Assembly (NCBI RefSeq): GCF_004365635.1
Contig: NZ_SOBH01000004.1
Span: forward strand, 310,001-374,000
Reading direction: 5' to 3'
Length of the DNA stretch: 64,000 nucleotides
Source of the DNA: Litoreibacter halocynthiae
Lineage (GTDB): Bacteria > Pseudomonadota > Alphaproteobacteria > Rhodobacterales > Rhodobacteraceae
The position numbers and the translations under genes were made by a program. This document shows, piece after piece, positions 21,216-31,035 of the stretch (its first letter is position 1; every line of letters starts with the position of its first letter). Under the pieces are notes generated by a model that saw only the letters and a list, made by a program, of their open reading frames with translations, did not search any database and was not told the origin of the DNA.

Positions 21216-23906
21216 TTAACCGAGCTCACCATGACAGTGCTTGAACTTCTTACCCGACCCACAAGGGCAGGGAGAGTTGCGCCCGGGATTGCCCCATGTC
21301 GTTTGATCGTTCTCGTCGAAGCCCGGAGCAGCAACACCTTCGTGTTCAGTTTCCAGTTCAGCTACGGGTTGGCCGCCATTTTGCTGTGCCAAGAACTGCT
21401 TCATCAGCTGTTCTTGCTCTTCCTCGCTTAGCGGGCGCACTTTTGACAGCTTTTCAGTGACATCGACACGCAGGCTATCCAGCATGCTTTCGAAAAGCTG
21501 GAAGCTTTCGGTTTTGTATTCGTTCAACGGATCACGTTGCGCATAGCCGCGGAAGCCCACGACCGAGCGCAGATGCTCCAGTTTCAACAGATGATCGCGC
21601 CATTTACCGTCAATGGTTTGCAGCAACAGCTGCTTTTCGATGTTCCGCATCTGCTCTGGACCAAAGTCAGCAGCTTTCTTGGCCATGAACTTGTTAGAAG
21701 CGTCATAAAGGCGTTCACGAATATCACCGTCGTCGACACCCTCTTCCTCGGCCCAAGCGATGACCGGGAGGTCCATTCCAAGGGTTTCCATCACAGCGAC
21801 GTAAAGCCCCTGCATGTCCCACTGGTCGGCATAGCTTTTGGCGGGGATAAACTGGTCAACCAGATCGTCGATCACCTGATGGCGCATGTCTTGGGCGATC
21901 TCGCCGATGTCCTCGGCTTCCATGATTTCCATGCGCTGGCCAAAGATGACCTTGCGCTGGTCATTCATGACGTCATCGAATTTCAGCAATTGTTTTCGAA
22001 TGTCGAAGTTACGCCCTTCGACCTTTGCCTGCGCCTTTTCCAGCGATTTGTTCACCCATGGGTGCGCAATCGCTTCGCCTTCTTTCATGCCCAATGTGGA
22101 CAGCATTTTGTCCAAGCGCTCAGAGCCGAAAATGCGCATCAGGTCATCTTCCAATGACAGGAAGAAACTAGAGCGACCCGGGTCACCCTGACGACCGGAC
22201 CGACCACGCAGCTGGTTATCGATACGGCGGCTCTCGTGACGCTCGGTGGCCAAAACATACAAACCGCCAGCGGCCTTAACTTCGTCTTCGGCCTTGGATT
22301 GTTCTTCCTCGATACGGGCACGGATCGCTTCTGGATCCCCATCAGGGTCGGCTTCCAAAGCTGCCATGATCTTCATTTCGACGTTACCGCCAAGTTTAAT
22401 ATCAGTCCCGCGTCCCGCCATGTTTGTTGCAATTGTCACCGCACCCAAGGTACCAGCGTTCCCGACAATCTCGGCTTCCTTCTCGTGCTGACGTGCGTTC
22501 AGGACGTTATGTGGAACGCCTGCTTGTTCCAGAAGCTGGGACAGGAATTCCGATTTCTCGATAGACGTTGTACCCACCAGAACGGGTTGACCAGTTTCGT
22601 GGGCCTTTTTGATCTCTTCGACGATGGCTTCGTATTTTTCCTTCGCCGTGCGGTAGATCGCGTCATGCTCGTCAATACGGGCGATGGGCTTGTTTGTGGG
22701 CATTTCCACCACGCCCAAACCGTAAATTTCGGCAAACTCTTCTGCTTCTGTCGCAGCGGTGCCGGTCATGCCGGCCAGCTTGTTATAAAGACGGAAGTAG
22801 TTCTGGAAAGTCACAGAAGCCAGCGTGATATTTTCAGGCTGAATCGGGCAGCCTTCCTTGGCTTCGATGGCCTGATGCAGACCACCGGACAGGCGACGGC
22901 CAGCCATCATGCGGCCGGTGAATTCGTCAACAAGCATAACCTCGTTGTTTCGAACCATATAATCCTTGTCCCGATGAAACGCCTTATGCGCCTTCAAAGC
23001 CTCGGTGACATGGTGCACGAGGGAGGTGCTTTCGGGATCGTAAAGGGATTGCTCTTCCGGCAGCAGTTCCATCTCGCGCAGACGAACTTCGATGAAATCG
23101 TTGCCAGCATCGGTGATCGTAACAACGCGGGTTTTCTCGTCGAGTTTGTAGTGCTCTTCTGTCAATTCGGGGATGAGTTTGTCGATGGTCAGATACAGAT
23201 CGGATCGGTCATCGGATGGGCCGGAAATGATCAAGGGCGTGCGCGCTTCGTCGATCAGGATCGAGTCAACTTCATCGACGATCGCGAAGTTATGGCCGCG
23301 TTGAGACATCTCGGCCAGGTTCGAGCGCATGTTGTCGCGCAAGTAATCAAAGCCCAGCTCATTGTTTGTGGCGTAGGTGATGTCGGCAGCGTAGGCAGCG
23401 CCTTTCTCGGAATCCGGCTGCTGCGGGTAAACCACGCCTGTGGTCAGGCCCAGAGCTGCATAGACTTTGCCCATCCATTCCGCATCGCGTTTGGCCAGAT
23501 AGTCATTGACCGTTACGATATGAACGCCCTTGCCCGACAATGCATTCAAATATGCGGGGAAGGTCGCTACGAGCGTTTTGCCTTCACCGGTTTTCATTTC
23601 CGCGATGTTGCCTTGGTGCAGGAAAATGCCGCCCATGATCTGGGTGTCAAATGCCCGCAGGCCTAGCGCGCGGCGTGCTGCTTCACGGACGTTGGCAAAG
23701 GCTTCCGGAAGCAGGTCATCCAGATTCTCACCGGACTGCGCCCGCATGGAAAGCTGCTCGGTACGTTGCTTGATTTCGTCGTCGCTCAGGGCCTCGAATT
23801 CGGGCTCCAGCGCATTGATCTTAGCGACCAGCGGGCGGACGGCCTTTACTTTGCGGTCATTCGGCGTTCCGAACACCTTTTTCGTAATGGTTCCCAAACC
23901 GAGCAT
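21216..23906 (-). CDS. secA: preprotein translocase ATPase SecA
   Basis: SecA drives Sec-dependent export by ATP-dependent insertion of preproteins through SecYEG. All hallmarks are present in 896 aa: Walker A MKTGEGKT (104-111), the DEVDS helicase motif, the IRR1 and helical scaffold, and a C-terminal zinc SecB-binding tail (C880, C882, C891, H892 in [13 protein letters not shown]). SecB is encoded 30 kb away at 54373. The ATG at 23904-23906 follows an AAAGGCGCGGAA leader. It is divergent from the parvulin gene. Confidence 0.97.
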   Translation of the reverse strand: MLGLGTITKKVFGTPNDRKVKAVRPLVAKINALEPEFEALSDDEIKQRTEQLSMRAQSGENLDDLLPEAFANVREAARRALGLRAFDTQIMGGIFLHQGNIAEMKTGEGKTLVATFPAYLNALSGKGVHIVTVNDYLAKRDAEWMGKVYAALGLTTGVVYPQQPDSEKGAAYAADITYATNNELGFDYLRDNMRSNLAEMSQRGHNFAIVDEVDSILIDEARTPLIISGPSDDRSDLYLTIDKLIPELTEEHYKLDEKTRVVTITDAGNDFIEVRLREMELLPEEQSLYDPESTSLVHHVTEALKAHKAFHRDKDYMVRNNEVMLVDEFTGRMMAGRRLSGGLHQAIEAKEGCPIQPENITLASVTFQNYFRLYNKLAGMTGTAATEAEEFAEIYGLGVVEMPTNKPIARIDEHDAIYRTAKEKYEAIVEEIKKAHETGQPVLVGTTSIEKSEFLSQLLEQAGVPHNVLNARQHEKEAEIVGNAGTLGAVTIATNMAGRGTDIKLGGNVEMKIMAALEADPDGDPEAIRARIEEEQSKAEDEVKAAGGLYVLATERHESRRIDNQLRGRSGRQGDPGRSSFFLSLEDDLMRIFGSERLDKMLSTLGMKEGEAIAHPWVNKSLEKAQAKVEGRNFDIRKQLLKFDDVMNDQRKVIFGQRMEIMEAEDIGEIAQDMRHQVIDDLVDQFIPAKSYADQWDMQGLYVAVMETLGMDLPVIAWAEEEGVDDGDIRERLYDASNKFMAKKAADFGPEQMRNIEKQLLLQTIDGKWRDHLLKLEHLRSVVGFRGYAQRDPLNEYKTESFQLFESMLDSLRVDVTEKLSKVRPLSEEEQEQLMKQFLAQQNGGQPVAELETEHEGVAAPGFDENDQTTWGNPGRNSPCPCGSGKKFKHCHGELG

Positions 23907-24086
23907 ATTTCCGCGCCTTTTGTGATGGCTGACAAATTCGTGTGTAGGTTCACCTTGCCCCTAGGGCCGTCGCACCATATCTCGACTGCCAAGACAAGAC
24001 GCGCCTCAAACCTCTTGGCGATGTAAGGGCCGTGTCTGATAGTGTCAACGCCGCGCCCCCGTGCGGCCCCTGAGGAGACAGGTAAT

Positions 24087-24926
24087 ATGGGCAAATTTTC
24101 AACACTTCTTCGTGCAACCGGCCTTGCTGTGACCGTCGCAATGCCTGCGGCTGCACAAGATGCAACGACCGTAATGGCGACTGTAAACGGCACGGACATC
24201 ACGCTCGGTCACATGATCGCGCTGCAAGAGCGCCTGCCAGAGCAATACAAGCAACTCGAAGACGCAGTTCTGTTTGACGGAATTCTTGAGCAATTGATTC
24301 AGCAAACGGCCCTTAGCCAAGAAATGGAGAAAGACCTCTCCGGTGCAATCGAATTGAGCAAAGAAAACGAAATCCGCGCATTCCTTGCGGGTGAGTTGCT
24401 TGCGAAGATCGGTACTGCCGATGTTGATGAGGCTGCGGTTGAAGAAGTTTACAAAGAACGCTTCGCCGAAGGTGAGCCGGATATGGAATTCAACGCGTCC
24501 CACATTCTGGTGGAGACCGAAGATGAAGCCAAAGAGCTGATAACGATGCTCGCAGATGGTGCTGATTTTGCCGAACTGGCGAAAGAAAAATCCACGGGCC
24601 CGAGTGGTCCAGGTGGTGGCTCCTTGGGTTGGTTCGGCAAGGGGGCGATGGTGCCTGCCTTTGAGCAAGCGGTCGTCGCGATGGAAGACGACACCGTATC
24701 TGAACCCGTCCAAACCCAGTTCGGCTGGCATGTGATCAAGCGCAATGAAAGCCGCGTGAAGGAAGCGCCTGCTTTGGACGATGTCCGTGACGAGATCGAG
24801 CGCGAGCTTCGCGCCAAGGCAATCGACGATGAAATTACCCGCCTTACCGACACTGCAACTGTATCGCGCACTGAGGTTGAGGTTGATCCAGCTGCCATCC
24901 GCGATGTAGGCCTGTTGTCAAAGTAA
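24087..24926 (+). CDS. periplasmic parvulin-type peptidyl-prolyl isomerase
   Basis: The 279-aa protein has a signal peptide (MGKFSTLLRATGLAVTVAMPAAA, cleavage near 23), an N-terminal chaperone-like helical region (about 30-125), and a PpiC/PrsA/SurA-type rotamase domain (about 130-222) with SHILVETEDEAK, GPGGGSLGWFGKG and QFGWHVIK. It folds exported proteins, consistent with its position opposite secA. The frame is open from 24042, but ATG 24087 has a GAGGAGACAGG ribosome-binding site. Confidence 0.92.
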   Translation: MGKFSTLLRATGLAVTVAMPAAAQDATTVMATVNGTDITLGHMIALQERLPEQYKQLEDAVLFDGILEQLIQQTALSQEMEKDLSGAIELSKENEIRAFLAGELLAKIGTADVDEAAVEEVYKERFAEGEPDMEFNASHILVETEDEAKELITMLADGADFAELAKEKSTGPSGPGGGSLGWFGKGAMVPAFEQAVVAMEDDTVSEPVQTQFGWHVIKRNESRVKEAPALDDVRDEIERELRAKAIDDEITRLTDTATVSRTEVEVDPAAIRDVGLLSK

Positions 24927-24948
24927 CTGGCACAAAAGGTCCACCACC

Positions 24949-26184
24949 ATGGCCAAGATCACCAAAGTATCCCCCCTCGCACCCAAGGGGGGATTCCCCA
25001 AGCTACCCGTGATCGACGGCGTACGCTTTTCTACCATCGCTGCCGGTGTCAAATATGCTGGCCGCACAGATGTCATGCTTGCCGAAATTGATGCTGGAAG
25101 CGCGGTTGCAGGTGCGTTTACGCGGTCTTCAACACGCTCGGCCCCTGTTCTCGACTGTCAGTCGAAATTGGGCCGCGTCGAAGATGATGGCAAAGGCTTT
25201 GCGTTTCTTGTGAACTCCGGCAACTCGAACGCATTCACTGGCCGCGTTGGGGTTGAGGCGGTTAACGCCATTACAAGCGCAACAGCAAAAACCCTGAACC
25301 TGCCTTCCTCGCACATCTACACCTCGTCCACGGGCGTGATTGGCGAGCCGCTTCCCTACGGCAAAATAACCGACGCTTTGGGCGCCTTGTCGCAATCACT
25401 TGATGCCAACCGTATTGAAGACGCGGCCCGCGCTATTATGACCACAGATACCTTCCCGAAAGGATCTACGGCCACCTGCGAAATTGGCGGCATCGAGGTA
25501 ACGGTCGCTGGTATTGCCAAGGGTTCCGGCATGATTGCGCCCGATATGGCGACGATGCTTGTCTATATCTTTACCGACGCCAAGATCAGCCAAGCAGGAT
25601 TGCAAGACATGGTATCGCGCCAGAACGAGCATACCTTCAATTCGATCACCGTGGACAGCGACACGTCCACCTCTGACAGCCTGTTGGTTGCAGCGACCGG
25701 CACATCCGGTGCGGATGTTGAGGATAACGAGACTTTCGAAAGCACGCTTGGCGTCGTGATGAAAGACCTTGCGCATCAGGTCGTGCGTGACGGTGAAGGG
25801 GCAACCAAGTTTGTCGAAATTCAGGTTCAAGGCGCAGCCGACATTGTCGATGCCCGCAAGGTCGCGATGTCTATCGCAAATTCGCCCTTGGTGAAAACCG
25901 CCATCGCGGGGGAGGACCCGAACTGGGGTCGTATCGTTATGGCAGTCGGTAAATCCGGCGCACAGGCTGACCGCGACCGGCTTTCGATCTGGTTCGGTGA
26001 CGTGCTGGTTGCAGAAAACGGTTGGGTATCGCCGACCTATGTGGAAGCGGATGCCGCGGCACATATGAAAGGTGAAGACCTGCTTATCCGCGTCGGTTTG
26101 GGGCTTGGTGCGGGACACAGCACCGTTTGGACCTGTGACTTGACCCATGGCTATATCGAGATCAACGCGGACTACCGATCGTGA
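24949..26184 (+). CDS. argJ: glutamate N-acetyltransferase / amino-acid N-acetyltransferase
   Basis: ArgJ recycles the acetyl group from N-acetylornithine to glutamate in arginine synthesis and can also make N-acetylglutamate from acetyl-CoA. The 411-aa precursor is expected to self-cleave before T202 in the conserved GMIAPDMATML motif, giving alpha and beta chains with Thr as nucleophile. The C-terminus contains EDPNWGRIVMAVG, a family hallmark. It overlaps mutT by four bases. Confidence 0.96.
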   Translation: MAKITKVSPLAPKGGFPKLPVIDGVRFSTIAAGVKYAGRTDVMLAEIDAGSAVAGAFTRSSTRSAPVLDCQSKLGRVEDDGKGFAFLVNSGNSNAFTGRVGVEAVNAITSATAKTLNLPSSHIYTSSTGVIGEPLPYGKITDALGALSQSLDANRIEDAARAIMTTDTFPKGSTATCEIGGIEVTVAGIAKGSGMIAPDMATMLVYIFTDAKISQAGLQDMVSRQNEHTFNSITVDSDTSTSDSLLVAATGTSGADVEDNETFESTLGVVMKDLAHQVVRDGEGATKFVEIQVQGAADIVDARKVAMSIANSPLVKTAIAGEDPNWGRIVMAVGKSGAQADRDRLSIWFGDVLVAENGWVSPTYVEADAAAHMKGEDLLIRVGLGLGAGHSTVWTCDLTHGYIEINADYRS

Positions 26185-26579
26185 AAACCGTATTGGTTTC
26201 TGCCGTTGCGCTCATTGACGCGGATGGCAGAGTGTTGCTCGCCCAGCGCCCCGAAGGAAAATCCATGGCAGGTCTGTGGGAATTCCCCGGTGGTAAGGTC
26301 GAGCCCGGTGAAACACCGGAACACGCGCTAATCCGCGAGCTGCAAGAGGAGTTGGGCATCAACACGTGGCAAAGTTGTCTCGCCCCACTCACTTTCGCCA
26401 GCCATAGCTATGACGATTTTCATTTGCTCATGCCGTTGTTTGCCTGCAGGAAATGGGAAGGCATCCCGACGCCCCAAGAAGGCCAAATCCTGGAGTGGGC
26501 GCGCCCCAACGCGCTGAAAAACTACCCTATGCCACCGGCAGATATCCCATTGTTACCCATTTTGCGTGACTGGCTATAG
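26181..26579 (+). CDS. mutT: 8-oxo-dGTP diphosphatase, MutT/Nudix
   Basis: MutT sanitises oxidised 8-oxo-dGTP to prevent A:T to C:G mutations. The complete Nudix box is visible with G38, E44, R52-E53, E56-E57 and G59. At 132 aa it is the standard MutT length. It is translated from a GTG start overlapping the argJ stop, so expression depends on argJ. Some short Nudix proteins have other substrates, so the function is family-based. Confidence 0.93.
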   Translation: MKTVLVSAVALIDADGRVLLAQRPEGKSMAGLWEFPGGKVEPGETPEHALIRELQEELGINTWQSCLAPLTFASHSYDDFHLLMPLFACRKWEGIPTPQEGQILEWARPNALKNYPMPPADIPLLPILRDWL

Positions 26580-26672
26580 ACTTAACACCTGCGTCAAATT
26601 GTAAAAAATATTTGGTGGCATAAACGAAAAAGCTGGCTAAACTCTGCCTGAATAACTTTGGGGGAAGTTAAA

Positions 26673-26810
26673 ATGCTACGTACAGTGACAATTGGCAGCT
26701 GCGTTTCAATTCAGGGTATTTTCGTCAAGGCGCTTGAGAACGGGCTTATCCGCATCAAGGTCGACGAAAATATTTTTGAAGGCCGCCCTGTAACCCCCAG
26801 AATGAGCTAG
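26673..26810 (+). CDS. 45-aa small protein, unknown function
   Basis: An ATG at 26673 with a strong GGGGGAAG ribosome-binding site 5-8 nt upstream opens a 45-codon frame ending in TAG at 26808. The product, starting MLRTVTIGSCVSIQG and ending EGRPVTPRMS, is beta-like with one cysteine and reads as a real protein rather than random sequence. I recall comparable ~43-45-aa conserved ORFs in this family but cannot name it. Its stop codon lies in the CTAG that is also the stop of hemH on the other strand. Confidence 0.6.
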   Translation: MLRTVTIGSCVSIQGIFVKALENGLIRIKVDENIFEGRPVTPRMS

Positions 26811-27856
26811 ACCCAACCCTTTAGGTTATCTTCAATGATCTGGGTCAGCGCTGCGATGTGCTTTGGTTCGTCGTTGAGGCATGGAATATAGGTGAACTGC
26901 TCGCCACCGGCCTCTTCAAAGCTTTCCTTAATCTCTTCGTTGATCTCTTCCAGCGTCTCGATGCAGTCGGCAGAAAACGCAGGGGCGATCACGGCTATCT
27001 TCTTTTTGCCTGACTCTGCCAATCGGGCCACCTCTTCAACGGTATAAGGTTTTAACCATTCCTCGCGGCCAAAAACAGACTGGAAGGTTGTGGTGATTTC
27101 GGTGTCCCCCCAGCCTAAACGTTCCTTCAACAGACGCGTCGTTTTCTGGCATTGGCAGTGATAGGGATCGCCCTCCATCAAATAGCGGATCGGCATTCCG
27201 TGATAGGAACAAACCAAGATATCCGGCCGCTCAATCCCCTCATACGCGCGTTCTACCGAGTGAGCGAGCGCGTCGATATACGCCTCGTTCTCGAAATATG
27301 CTGGAACAGTGCGGGCAGACGGTTGCCATTTCTCCTGCATCAAAGCTCTGAAGAATTCGTCATTAGCAGTGGCGGAGGTCGCTCCCGCATAGTGGGGATA
27401 AAGCGGGAAAAACACGATCTTGTCGCAGCCCTTGGAGATCAATTCCCTGACCTTTGATTTGGTCGAAGGATTGCCATAGCGCATGCAGAAATCCACTTCG
27501 ACAGCGTCACCGTACTTGTCCTGCATTGACGCCTTGATCGCTGCGGTCTGTTCTTTGGTGATCGTCAACAACGGGCTTTCGCCCTTGTCGTGGTTCCAGA
27601 TGCTTTTGTAAGCCTCGCCGGACGCGAAAGGGCGGCGCGTCAGGATGATCAGCTGTAGCAATGGCTGCCACTTCCACGATGCGATATCCACAACACGCTT
27701 GTCGGATAGAAACTCGTTCAAATAGCGGCGCATCGGCCAGTATGTGTAGTCGTCAGGTGTACCAAGGTTGGCAACAAGGACGCCAATCTTGCCGAATTTT
27801 ACCTTGGGGTGATCTGTGTCTGCGTAGGGCAAGGGTGTCGGGTTCATCATATTCAT
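26807..27856 (-). CDS. hemH: ferrochelatase
   Basis: HemH inserts Fe2+ into protoporphyrin IX to give heme. The 349-aa protein carries the active-site SYHGMP with H219 and the acidic metal-path segment CIETLEEINEE (about 298-308), plus FFPLYPHYAG in the porphyrin-binding wall. The start is ATG at 27856, two bases after the methyltransferase stop (27859), so the two genes are co-transcribed on the minus strand. The stop overlaps the 45-aa ORF stop. Confidence 0.96.
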   Translation of the reverse strand: MNMMNPTPLPYADTDHPKVKFGKIGVLVANLGTPDDYTYWPMRRYLNEFLSDKRVVDIASWKWQPLLQLIILTRRPFASGEAYKSIWNHDKGESPLLTITKEQTAAIKASMQDKYGDAVEVDFCMRYGNPSTKSKVRELISKGCDKIVFFPLYPHYAGATSATANDEFFRALMQEKWQPSARTVPAYFENEAYIDALAHSVERAYEGIERPDILVCSYHGMPIRYLMEGDPYHCQCQKTTRLLKERLGWGDTEITTTFQSVFGREEWLKPYTVEEVARLAESGKKKIAVIAPAFSADCIETLEEINEEIKESFEEAGGEQFTYIPCLNDEPKHIAALTQIIEDNLKGWV

Positions 27857-27858
27857 TT

Positions 27859-28710
27859 CTATTGGTCCTTGTCCCCATTAACGGGTTTTGCGTCTGATCC
27901 CAACTCGGTCGTGCTTAGAAAATCCGCCAATCGCGTAGTGGCCGACCCGGGTTGCAGCGGCTTTTGCTGCGTTTCGGATGGCGCCCACCCGGTCAGGAAG
28001 ATCATCTCGAACGTGGCCGCTACTCGATCTGGTTCAGAAGTGTAATTGTCGGAATAGATACGTGCCATGCGCGCAAACAGATCACGCGGCGGTGGGGTTT
28101 TTTGACGGTCAAACAAGACGTTGCCCTCACCCATCGCCCGCAAGTCATGAAGCAGGGCCATTGGAGAGCTATAGCTAACTGTGCGGTTAGAGCTATCTGC
28201 GACCGGTAACGCAAGCCCGGCGCGTTGCAGCAAACCACCCAAGTCACGGATTTCACCCATCGGTGCCACACGGGGTGACAGACCGCCGGTAAGGGCAACC
28301 TCAGCCTCTGATAATGCGGCCCGCAATTCAGAAAGCGTTTGGCCACCAAGGAATGCTGAAAGAAACAAGCCGTCAGATTTCAAAGCGCGACGGCACTGAA
28401 CCAGTTGACCGACAGGGTCGTTTGCCCAGTGAAGGCACATTGCGTGAATAACCAGATCATGCGCCTCAGGCTCTAGGGCCAAGGTGTCTTCGTCCGGCAC
28501 AATGCGCGCATTAGGGAAAGCTTTCGCCCAGAAATCCGGATGCCCGGTAACAATCGCGGGGGACGTAAACGACCTGTTAACGTCAATCAGCCTTTCTTGA
28601 ATCTCAAACAGCGCCTCGTCGTGCAGGAACATTGCAGAGCCCTGCTGTTCCGCCCGTGCACGTTGCCGAAGCAGCGCCGCGCGGTCAGTGAGGAGGCGAG
28701 GTTGGGACAA
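27859..28710 (-). CDS. SAM-dependent methyltransferase-fold protein, NDUFAF5/BioC-like
   Basis: The 283-aa protein resembles NDUFAF5, whose human homologue hydroxylates an arginine of NADH dehydrogenase, and bacterial members often sit near heme genes. Visible motifs include AHDLVIHAMCLHWANDPVGQL, typical of BioC-like class I methyltransferases, but the glycine-rich SAM loop (normally DxGxGxG) is weak: the corresponding stretch reads SPAIVTGHPDFW. Catalytic activity could differ from methyl transfer. It heads the hemH operon. Confidence 0.8.
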   Translation of the reverse strand: MSQPRLLTDRAALLRQRARAEQQGSAMFLHDEALFEIQERLIDVNRSFTSPAIVTGHPDFWAKAFPNARIVPDEDTLALEPEAHDLVIHAMCLHWANDPVGQLVQCRRALKSDGLFLSAFLGGQTLSELRAALSEAEVALTGGLSPRVAPMGEIRDLGGLLQRAGLALPVADSSNRTVSYSSPMALLHDLRAMGEGNVLFDRQKTPPPRDLFARMARIYSDNYTSEPDRVAATFEMIFLTGWAPSETQQKPLQPGSATTRLADFLSTTELGSDAKPVNGDKDQ

Positions 28711-28754
28711 TGAAAAACTCCTGTGGCTAAGACGCCGCTACTTAGAGGAATGGT

Positions 28755-29474
28755 ATGAAATTGCAATCCGCCCTGAGGCTGATCTACCCACCACAATGCC
28801 TCACATGTGGTGCAGCGGTAGAGGACGATCTGTCGCTTTGCGGCGAATGTTGGCGCGAAACGCATTTCATTCATGGGCTCACGTGTCGCAGTTGCGGCTT
28901 ACCGCTCCCTGGCAAAGATCGCGGCACAGACATGCAATGCGATGATTGCATGACTATCGCACGGCCATGGAACCGCGGCGCGGCGGCGATGATTTATCGC
29001 GGGAAGGGGCGTGACATTGTTTTACGCCTGAAGCATGGCGATCGCACGGATCTTGCGCGACCTGCGGCGCGGTGGATGGCGCGCGTCGCCCCGCCCGTTG
29101 AGATGGGCACAGTTATCGTTCCTGTTCCGCTTCACTGGTTGCGGCAACTCAAGCGCCGCTACAATCAGTCGGCCCTGATCGCAAAAATATTGGCGCAATC
29201 GCTGAATGCGGCCTATTTGCCAGACGCGTTGCACAGGCCCCGCGCCACAGAAACGATGGATGGAAAATCGCGCGATACGCGTTTTGCCTCGCTCGACGGG
29301 GCAATTGTCCCACATCACAAAAGAGGCCAACTGCTTAAAGACCGTTCGGTATTGCTGGTCGACGATGTCATGACATCGGGTGCGACACTGGCCGCCTGCA
29401 CCGAGGCGTGCATTTCAGCAGGCGCACGGCAAGTTGACGTGCTGGTCCTAGCGCGGGTGTCAAAAGACGATTAG
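28755..29474 (+). CDS. comF: ComF family phosphoribosyltransferase
   Basis: The 239-aa protein has four CxxC-like zinc pairs at the N-terminus (C15/C18, C29/C32, C44/C47, C62/C65) and a type I phosphoribosyltransferase fold with the PRPP loop VLLVDDVMTSGATL near residues 195-208. In transformable bacteria ComF acts in DNA uptake; in alphaproteobacteria it is a core gene of uncertain role. It is divergent from the methyltransferase gene. Confidence 0.9.
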   Translation: MKLQSALRLIYPPQCLTCGAAVEDDLSLCGECWRETHFIHGLTCRSCGLPLPGKDRGTDMQCDDCMTIARPWNRGAAAMIYRGKGRDIVLRLKHGDRTDLARPAARWMARVAPPVEMGTVIVPVPLHWLRQLKRRYNQSALIAKILAQSLNAAYLPDALHRPRATETMDGKSRDTRFASLDGAIVPHHKRGQLLKDRSVLLVDDVMTSGATLAACTEACISAGARQVDVLVLARVSKDD

Positions 29475-29512
29475 ATAATACGCCAACTCAATGTGACGAA
29501 GGACTTAGCCAC

Positions 29513-29767
29513 ATGGCGAATATCGAAATCTACACCACCTCCTTGTGTGGCTACTGCCACGCCGCGAAACGACTGCTGGCCCAGAAAGGCGTTTCTTATG
29601 CCGAAACAGACGTGGGTCGCGATAGCAGCAAAAAAGCCACGATGATCCAACGCGCTAACGGGGGGCGGACTGTGCCTCAAATTTTCATCGATGATAAACA
29701 CATCGGTGGGTATGACGATCTCAACGCGTTGGATCGTGCCGGTAAACTCGACGCGCTACTTACATGA
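29513..29767 (+). CDS. grxC: glutaredoxin 3
   Basis: The 84-aa protein is a standard dithiol glutaredoxin with active site CGYC (C12, C15), the TVP cis-proline segment and the GGYDDL glutathione-binding end. It reduces protein disulfides and glutathionylated proteins. Its stop overlaps the next gene's start by four bases (ATGA), so they are co-expressed. Confidence 0.95.
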   Translation: MANIEIYTTSLCGYCHAAKRLLAQKGVSYAETDVGRDSSKKATMIQRANGGRTVPQIFIDDKHIGGYDDLNALDRAGKLDALLT

Positions 29768-30591
29768 AAATTGCCCTTCTCCAGCTTAATGTGAGCGACG
29801 ACCCTGTCGCTAATCTGCCCGCGACCCTGTCGCTGATTGAAGACGCCGTGACCGACGGGGCGGAGTTCATATTGACACCGGAAGTGACCAACTGCGTGTC
29901 GACAAGCCGAAGCCATCAAATGCAGGTTCTGTCCCATCAGGACAACGACCCAACTTTGGCAGCGCTGAGGGCTGCGGCAGCCAAGCATAATATCTGGCTG
30001 CTGATTGGCTCGCTTGGGCTGAAAACGGACGACCCAGACGGTCGATTTGCCAATCGCTGCTTCCTGATCAACCCCAAGGGTGGGATCGAGGCGTGGTACG
30101 ACAAAATCCATATGTTTGACGTCGAGATATCCAAAAGCGAAAGCTACCGCGAAAGCGAAGGATATCGGCCTGGCAATCGCGCGGTGGTTGCTGACGCGGG
30201 GTTTGCCAAAATTGGCATGTCGATCTGCTATGACATGCGGTTCCCGAAGCTTTACCGCGATCTGGCTCAGGCAGGTGCGCAAATCATCACGGTTCCCGCC
30301 GCGTTCTCCCCCATAACGGGCGCTGCGCATTGGGAAAGCCTGCTGCGCGCCCGTGCTATCGAGACGGGTTGTTTCGTGATCGCTCCGGCCCAAACCGGCA
30401 AACACAAGGCATCTAAAGGTAAATCACGGTCCACGCATGGGCATTCAATTGTTATCAGCCCGTGGGGGGAAGTAATTCTGGACGCAGGGACCGATCCCGG
30501 TATGGTTTGCGCAGAGATCGATATGGACGACGTTGCGAGGGCGCGACAGCGTGTCCCTTCCCTAACTCATGACCGTCCCTTTACGATTTGA
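29764..30591 (+). CDS. carbon-nitrogen hydrolase, Nit1/Nit2-like
   Basis: The 275-aa protein belongs to the nitrilase superfamily. Its catalytic Glu-Lys-Cys triad is E40 (LTPEVTN), K114 (YDKIHMFD) and C155 (SICYDMRFP). It groups by eye with Nit-type deaminated-glutathione or omega-amidases, and the glutaredoxin next to it makes deaminated glutathione a plausible substrate, though this is inference. Length is normal. Confidence 0.9.
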   Translation: MKIALLQLNVSDDPVANLPATLSLIEDAVTDGAEFILTPEVTNCVSTSRSHQMQVLSHQDNDPTLAALRAAAAKHNIWLLIGSLGLKTDDPDGRFANRCFLINPKGGIEAWYDKIHMFDVEISKSESYRESEGYRPGNRAVVADAGFAKIGMSICYDMRFPKLYRDLAQAGAQIITVPAAFSPITGAAHWESLLRARAIETGCFVIAPAQTGKHKASKGKSRSTHGHSIVISPWGEVILDAGTDPGMVCAEIDMDDVARARQRVPSLTHDRPFTI

Positions 30592-30594
30592 CTT

Positions 30595-31035
30595 ATGGCA
30601 GAGACCCAAGATCCAATCGCAGTATCGCTTTTTAGCGAGCTGTTTATGGCCGACCAACTTGCCCGCAGCAAGTTGAGCAAAGCGCTGCCCAAGGGGATGG
30701 AACTGTCCCACTTCACAATGCTGAACCACCTTTATCAACTGACCGAGCCTAGAACCCCCGCTCAATTGGCCAAAAGCTTTGCGCTCACCCGTGGGGCGTT
30801 GACCAACACACTCGCAAAGCTGGAATGGGCCGGCCATATCCACGTTTCACCAGACTGGGACGACGCACGGCGCAAGCAGGTGGTGATCAGCCCGGCAGGA
30901 CGCCGCGCGCGCGATACCGCATTGGAGTCTATTGCCCCGATCATCTCAAAGATCATCGAACGTGTGGGTGCTGACAGGGTTCGGGACGCCGTTCCGGTTT
31001 TGCGCGACTTGCGCCGCAGCCTCGCCGATGACTAA
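30595..31035 (+). CDS. MarR family transcriptional regulator
   Basis: The 146-aa winged-helix protein has the MarR layout, with the recognition helix in [28 protein letters not shown] and a wing [13 protein letters not shown]. It starts 3 nt after the nitrilase stop, so it belongs to the comF/grxC/nitrilase run. The target is unknown. Its stop overlaps the convergent ubiG stop in CTAA. Confidence 0.92.
   Translation: MAETQDPIAVSLFSELFMADQLARSKLSKALPKGMELSHFTMLNHLYQLTEPRTPAQLAKSFALTRGALTNTLAKLEWAGHIHVSPDWDDARRKQVVISPAGRRARDTALESIAPIISKIIERVGADRVRDAVPVLRDLRRSLADD

Noticed and set aside
22236-23666. A 476-codon open frame on the plus strand opposite secA
   Set aside because: It is an antisense frame of SecA with no homology I recognise and no promoter or ribosome-binding site.
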